Under the pieces are notes generated by a model. That model had not been told where the DNA came from, ran no database searches, and was given only the letters and a program-made list of their open reading frames with translations. This document shows positions 59,626 to 64,000 of a stretch of DNA of 64,000 nt, one piece after another (within the stretch, counting starts at the first letter, position 1; each line of letters starts with the position of its first letter). The position numbers and the translations under genes were made by a program. This DNA is from Tetradesmus obliquus (lineage: Eukaryota > Chlorophyta > Chlorophyceae > Sphaeropleales > Scenedesmaceae), in contig CP126196.1 in assembly GCA_030272155.1 (NCBI GenBank), positions 1,116,001 through 1,180,000 on the forward strand, read 5' to 3'.

Positions 59626-60317
59626 CATGTGCTTCCAGGCTGGCAAGGTGTCTGGGTGCTTGCACCTTGGACATGATATGCGTTGTTTTGGCTAGTGTTC
59701 TTAGCAGGCTGGTGATAGGCAGTGATTGCCGATCAGTCAGTTGAAGACTGTTTCTGCTTGCTTGCATAACCCTGTCAGATCATGCCAAGTTTGACCTGGG
59801 CTGACGGCAGCACAGCCAGTGCCTGCACGGCAACCGTGCCACATGCACAGCAGCATTTTTCGCTGCCTGCTGAAGCAGAGGCTCGGTTGTGATCTTATTA
59901 GTTTCAGCATGATGTATCTCGTGGTCTGTCCCACGCCGTGCTCCTGGTGCACTGCATTGTATGGAAATGCAATGGGTGACAGGGTTGCTGAGTCAGAATG
60001 GTACCACGGCAGTACATTGACCAACCAAGCCCTTTCTGCCATTGCATTACCTGTTGTTGCGCGTATTTGGTGCTGTAAATCATTTAAGTTTTAAAAACCT
60101 TCACCCCCTTTCGGGACCCTCTGGTGCTTTCTGGCATGCCCTCTGTTACTGACAGCATTCAGCTTGCTTTCTCCAGCTGATGCTTATGATCTCTACATAA
60201 CAGGTATTTGCATTCAGTGCTAACGCCGGTTGCCGCAGACACACCGCACCAGCCACGTACGCCTATCGATCACGCACAGTCCGTCGGTGCTTTGGTGAAA
60301 GCACGTCGCTTGCGAAC
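59444..60317. other. Intergenic between NUF2 and the CobW gene
   Basis: Begins with the two post-stop repeat units of NUF2. TGTAA at about 60073 is the first candidate poly(A) signal for NUF2. The rest should hold the promoter of the next gene. Confidence 0.45.
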
Positions 60318-61089
60318 ATGATGCTGCGTGGTGTTACCATTCAGCAGGCTGCAGCGCGCCATTGCCAAACGTGCGTGCATGCACTGCCAGCTTGCAGAAG
60401 TGCTACTGCTGTCAGGAAGGCATCCGTGGCTGTGGAAGCTAGGGCTCGCACAGCAAGTCATGCAACCACGCAGCCGTTCGCAACTGCTGCAAAGAGGCCC
60501 TCCGTCAGCCGTTCTGCCCGCCTGAGGGTCTCAGCAGTGGCGCTGATGCCCAATGTGAAGGATGACAGGGTGGGTTGCCAGGCAGCCTTTTCTGCAGCAG
60601 CTCCTGCAAGGCATGGCACTGGCAGGCATATTTGCATCTTTGTTGTACATCTGATGTTTTTGTGGGGCACATGCACACAAGCACACTCGCTCGGCTGTGC
60701 ATGCAGCACCGTCAAGTTGCAGCATCTGGTATTCATGCCTGGTCAGCGCGCACACCAATGTAGTGCAACGCAGCAGCCACACTGCAGACTTAGTATGCTG
60801 TTCAATGGGCATCCAGCAGCTGCTGTACTATTATCAACGGCAAGACAGTTGGCAGCAAGGCACAGCAGCAGTGCATCGGACGGGGTGGTCGACTGTACAG
60901 CAGGGTCTGCACATCATATTGCTTGCAGTGCGCCAGCATGGCATCACCATCAGCGCAGCACCTGTACTGCGCGTTTGTCAGCGTAGCGTATTCAGCAATG
61001 CCGCAATGTTCCTGCAGGCCATCAAACACGGCAGGCCCAGCAGCGCCTCTGCAAGAAACTGTGCACGTGCGGTGCCTGCAAACATTTTG

Positions 61090-61137
<48 letters not shown>

Positions 61138-61887
61138 AGGTGCCTGTGACTGTCATCACCGGCTTCCTGGGCAGCGGCAAGACCACACTGCTCAACCACA
61201 TCCTGACAGGTCAGCAGCGACACGGCTTGCAGCAGCCTTGGCCAAGCCCGCAGTGGCGCTCGTCAATCTCGCAACAGCCTTTACATTAGCTTGCAGCAGC
61301 ATTGGCCAAGCCCGCAGTGGCATTTGGCTAGCAGCAAGCTTGCCAACAGCATTGACATAGCTTGCAGCAGCATTGGGCAAGCCTGCAGCAGCATGGGCAG
61401 CCCTCGTGTGATGCACAGCAGCAGCACTGGCAGCAGGGTCGGCAGTGGAGGGTAGCACTGTGGAAGCAGGCGGCATGCACCGCTGTGATGCAGGAGCAGC
61501 AGCAGGCAGGCAGGCAGGCAGCAACACAGCAGCAGAGAGTCCTGCCCGTGTGGTGCAGGCATGCAGCAGGACGTGTCGTGCTGGCAGTAGTATGCAGCTC
61601 AGGCACTAGCGTGCAGCCTGGGGTCCGGCCAGCAGAGTTATGTAGAACGGTTGAAGCGGCAAGAGCAGCTGGCGCAGCAGAGTTGCAGCAGCATGAGCAG
61701 CAGCTGCAGGAGTAGCATGACAATTCCAGCAAGCAGCTAGTGCTGCACAATCACCAGGCGTGCGGTCGCAGCTTTTCAGATCCCGCCGCCATTGCGGTTG
61801 TGATCGGCAGCAGTTGCGGCGGTGTTCACCATGCACTCGACACAAAACCAGCCATGTGTCCTTTTGGGCGTCACCTTACAGCACCTG

Positions 61888-61939
<52 letters not shown>

Positions 61940-62813
61940 GCAGGCGACCACGGCAAGCGCATCGCTGTGATCGAGAACGAGTTTGGCGAGATTGACATTG
62001 ACAGCGAGCTGGTGGCTCGCACTGAGACACTGGAGGGCAGCACTGACTCCATCACCATGCTCAACAACGGCTGCCTCTGCTGCACCGTGAGGTGCGCGCT
62101 GTTGGTTATGGCGGGGGCTGCGGTGAGACAGCCGCATAGTAGGTTGTCCCAGTGGGCGTGTTGAGGCGGTGGCTGCCTCGTCTGCACCGTGACGTGCGCA
62201 TGCTGGCGCAGCGTGTGAGGGTGTGGCGGGAGCGGAGGTGAGCGGGGGATGGTGAGGCAGCCGCGTAGTGGGCGCCTGGTGGTGTCTTGGGGCAGCACTG
62301 ACTCCATCACCATGCTCAACAACGGCTGCCTCTGCTGCACAGTGAGGTGAGGCGCGGTTGTCGAGGATATGCGGTGTGGCGTGCTGTGTTAATGCTGCAC
62401 CGTAAGTGCACATGCGTGTTGAGGAGCCAGACTGTCGTGCCAGGTACCTGCTGCATGCTGTCTGGTTGAGGTGACGCTCAGCTGCCCGAACTGCATGTAC
62501 TGCTGCTCTCAGACGCTGGAGGGCAGCACATGTCCCTGTCCTGCTACTTCCACTGCTGCTGCTGCAGGGAGGACCTGGTCAAGGCGTTGAACAAGCTCAC
62601 AGAGCCCTGCGGCCCACACTTCAACTGCCTCTCACCTCGCCTGCTTATGATTGGCCTTTGCCTTTGCCCTTGCCCTTGCTGCTGCAGGGAGGACCTGGTG
62701 AAGGCGCTGAACAAGCTGTATGAGCGGCGTGAGCAGATCGACCACATCATCATCGAGACCACTGGGCTGGCCAACCCGGGGCCTATCGTGTCCAGCTTCT
62801 ACATGGACAGGTG

Positions 62814-62852
<39 letters not shown>

Positions 62853-64000
62853 TAGTGTTGGCCAGCTTTCACGAAAGGTCACTAGAAATGCTTTGCTAGA
62901 GTTTGCTGTCTTTGGTGTATAGCCCTTTGTGCCGCATTCATCTGACCAGTGGCCAACCAAGTGCCCATTGTGTCCAGCTTCTACATGGACAGGCAGGCTG
63001 TTCCGTGTTACTGCCAGCTGTTGTGTGGAGTGGCTTTGCTATTGTTTTGGTGCATAGCATGTGGTACTGCATACATCTGACCAACGACAGGTGGGCTGTT
63101 GTGTGGTGTGTGGCCAGCGTACTTACAAGTGCATTTGTCGGACTGCTGTGATACATGTCTGCCACGGCAGTCAGCCACTGACGCTGCATCGCTGCTCCTG
63201 CTTTCCTTGCGCTGCCGCAGGGATCTGCCGGACAAGGTGCGCCCCGACAGCCGCCTGCGGGTATGGCATAAGTACTGAATGTGCTGAAGCTGCATGCGTC
63301 AGCTGACGTGGCATTCGATTGCTGCCGCAGGGACCTGCCGGACAAGGTGCGCCTGGACGGCATCGTGCCTGTGGTTGATGCCAATCGACCCTGACTAATA
63401 ACCAATTAACATTCTGCACTGCACCCGCACTGACCTGGCACCGCTGCTGATTGCGCATCGCCGCAGGGACCTGCCGGACAAGGTGCGCCTGGACGGCATC
63501 GTGACGGTGGTTGACGCCAATCGGCCCTCACTGAATTACTGACAAACATTGCTGCCCTGTATCCGCACCGACACCCCTCGCATCGCTGCAGGGACCTGCC
63601 GGACAAGGTGCGCCTGGACGGCATCGTGACGGTGGTTGACGCTAAGCACGTGTCCCGCCACCTGGATGAGGCGGAGGCAGACCCCGAGAAAGTCAGCGAG
63701 GCGGTGGAGCAGGTGGGCAGTTTGCGGAATAGTTTTTGTTTTCTGTATGATTTGGTTAGTTTTTGGCAGGCGGTCAGGCTGCATGCCACCTGGATGAGGC
63801 GCAGGCTGATCCGGAGAAAGTCAGCGAGGCCATGGAGCAGGTGCACCTTGACTAAATCTACATGGACCAAGTCTAGTCTGCAGCACATGCACAGCACACG
63901 CATTTTAATGCTTTAAAACGCATGCATGGCTGCTCTGCAGTTCAGCTATGCCTGACGTATGTATGTGCTTCGTGGTCGAAACCTTGGACAAACAGGCCGC
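60318..64000 (+). CDS. Plastid-type CobW/COG0523 GTPase (3' end outside window)
   Basis: COG0523 proteins are metal-handling P-loop GTPases that deliver or insert zinc or other metals. In-phase exons visible: 60318-60569, 61140-61209, 61944-62091, 62688-62810 and 63592-63712. The first ~75 residues are Ala/Arg/Ser-rich and fit a plastid transit peptide. The GTPase core follows: [20 protein letters not shown] (Walker A), [20 protein letters not shown], the metal-site motif [10 protein letters not shown] (CxCC), [20 protein letters not shown] (ETTGLA, Walker B region), and [20 protein letters not shown]. The sequence is close to the plastid CobW proteins of plants. The G4 motif and the C-terminal domain lie beyond the window. 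Almost every exon has partial extra copies in the neighbouring introns. Confidence 0.85.
61091..61139 (+). repeat. (CTG)n run ending in the 3' splice site of CobW exon 2
   Basis: About fifteen CTG units lead directly into CTGCAG, the acceptor for the Walker A exon at 61140. A second run, 61889-61937, leads into CCGCAG for the exon at 61944. Confidence 0.92.
61220..61420 (+). repeat. Degenerate tandem repeat in CobW intron 2
   Basis: GCTTGCAGCAGC-TTGGCCAAGCCCGCAGTGGC-like units recur about three times from 61225, 61290 and 61358. Confidence 0.75.
62030..62350 (+). repeat. Duplicated CxCC exon end of the CobW gene
   Basis: GGCAGCACTGACTCCATCAC through TGCTGCAC-GTGAGGTG is present at 62037-62093 and 62291-62349 (period 254). 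Both have a GT donor and encode [20 protein letters not shown] short echo of the upstream part is at 62511-62530. Confidence 0.9.
62578..63096 (+). repeat. Copies of CobW exon 4 start and end
   Basis: The exon start GGAGGACCTGGT-AAGGCG is at 62578 and 62688 (period 110), both after GCTGCAG. The exon end GTCCAGCTTCTACATGGACAG is at 62790-62810 with GT donor, and again at 62973-62993 where the donor reads GC. A remnant CCAACGACAGGTGGGC is at 63081-63096. Confidence 0.88.
63221..63850 (+). repeat. Four copies of the CobW exon 5 start and two of its end
   Basis: GGA-CTGCCGGACAAGGTGCGC follows a CAG at 63221, 63331, 63467 and 63592. Copies 2 and 3 extend through [11 protein letters not shown] / [11 protein letters not shown] but lack a GT donor there and soon hit stops. 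Copy 4 is complete. Its end (CTGGATGAGGCGGAGGCAGA..GTGGAGCAG) recurs at 63790-63840 with CATGGAGCAG and its own GT. Confidence 0.9.

Noticed and set aside
63221..63620. Regularly spaced repeats resembling a CRISPR array
   Set aside because: The units are exon starts of the CobW gene with splice acceptors and unequal spacing; the genome is eukaryotic.

Overview
This is a eukaryotic nuclear window, most likely from a chlorophycean green alga. Genes are split into many short exons with GTGAG/GTGCG-type donors. TGTAA elements, the poly(A) signal of Chlamydomonas relatives, lie just past two stop codons. (CAG)n/(CTG)n runs fill exons and introns. The gene content fits a plant-lineage cell: a plant-type SAC9 phosphatase, a pheophytinase-like hydrolase and a plastid-type CobW GTPase. 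I see no rRNA, tRNA, CRISPR array or organelle gene. Species is not determinable by eye.

Layout, left to right. 1-2284 (+): 3' part of splicing factor BUD13. 2285-7325: intergenic, holding a 2.7-kb inverted-repeat element (3533-6254). 7326-14427 (+): secreted protein with sushi/CCP and cysteine-rich modules. 16220-22151 (+): secreted clan GH-A glycoside hydrolase with two N-terminal carbohydrate-binding-like modules. 23069-29816 (-): a 2,002-residue F-box/leucine-rich-repeat protein. 31132-40592 (+): SAC9-like phosphoinositide phosphatase with a WW domain. 41678-45561 (+): alpha/beta hydrolase of the pheophytinase type. 47463-48738: AT-rich element with imperfect terminal inverted repeats and flanking TA. 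49490-51485 (-): polytopic membrane protein, possibly XK-like. 52255-54115 (-): glycerophosphodiester phosphodiesterase. 54753-59443 (+): kinetochore protein NUF2. 60318 to past the window end (+): plastid-type CobW/COG0523 GTPase.

I resolved exon chains by hand with GT/AG boundaries and matching phases. They are complete for GDPD (287 aa), NUF2 (453 aa), the F-box/LRR protein (2,002 aa), the glycoside hydrolase (876 aa) and the membrane protein (544 aa). They are complete with one or two uncertain exons for the CCP protein (about 988 aa) and SAC9 (about 1,170 aa). They are partial for BUD13, the hydrolase C-terminus and the CobW protein. The genes do not form a pathway; this is an ordinary chromosomal neighbourhood.

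The striking feature is that seven of the ten genes carry local tandem duplications of pieces of their own exons together with flanking splice sites, usually 2-5 copies at 80-260 bp spacing. One copy keeps the reading frame and the domain. The others often sit in introns or past the stop codon, would shift the frame if included, and in places have lost catalytic residues. (CTG)n runs often lie directly before 3' splice sites. I regard this genome-wide-looking process of exon stuttering as the most interesting signal here.
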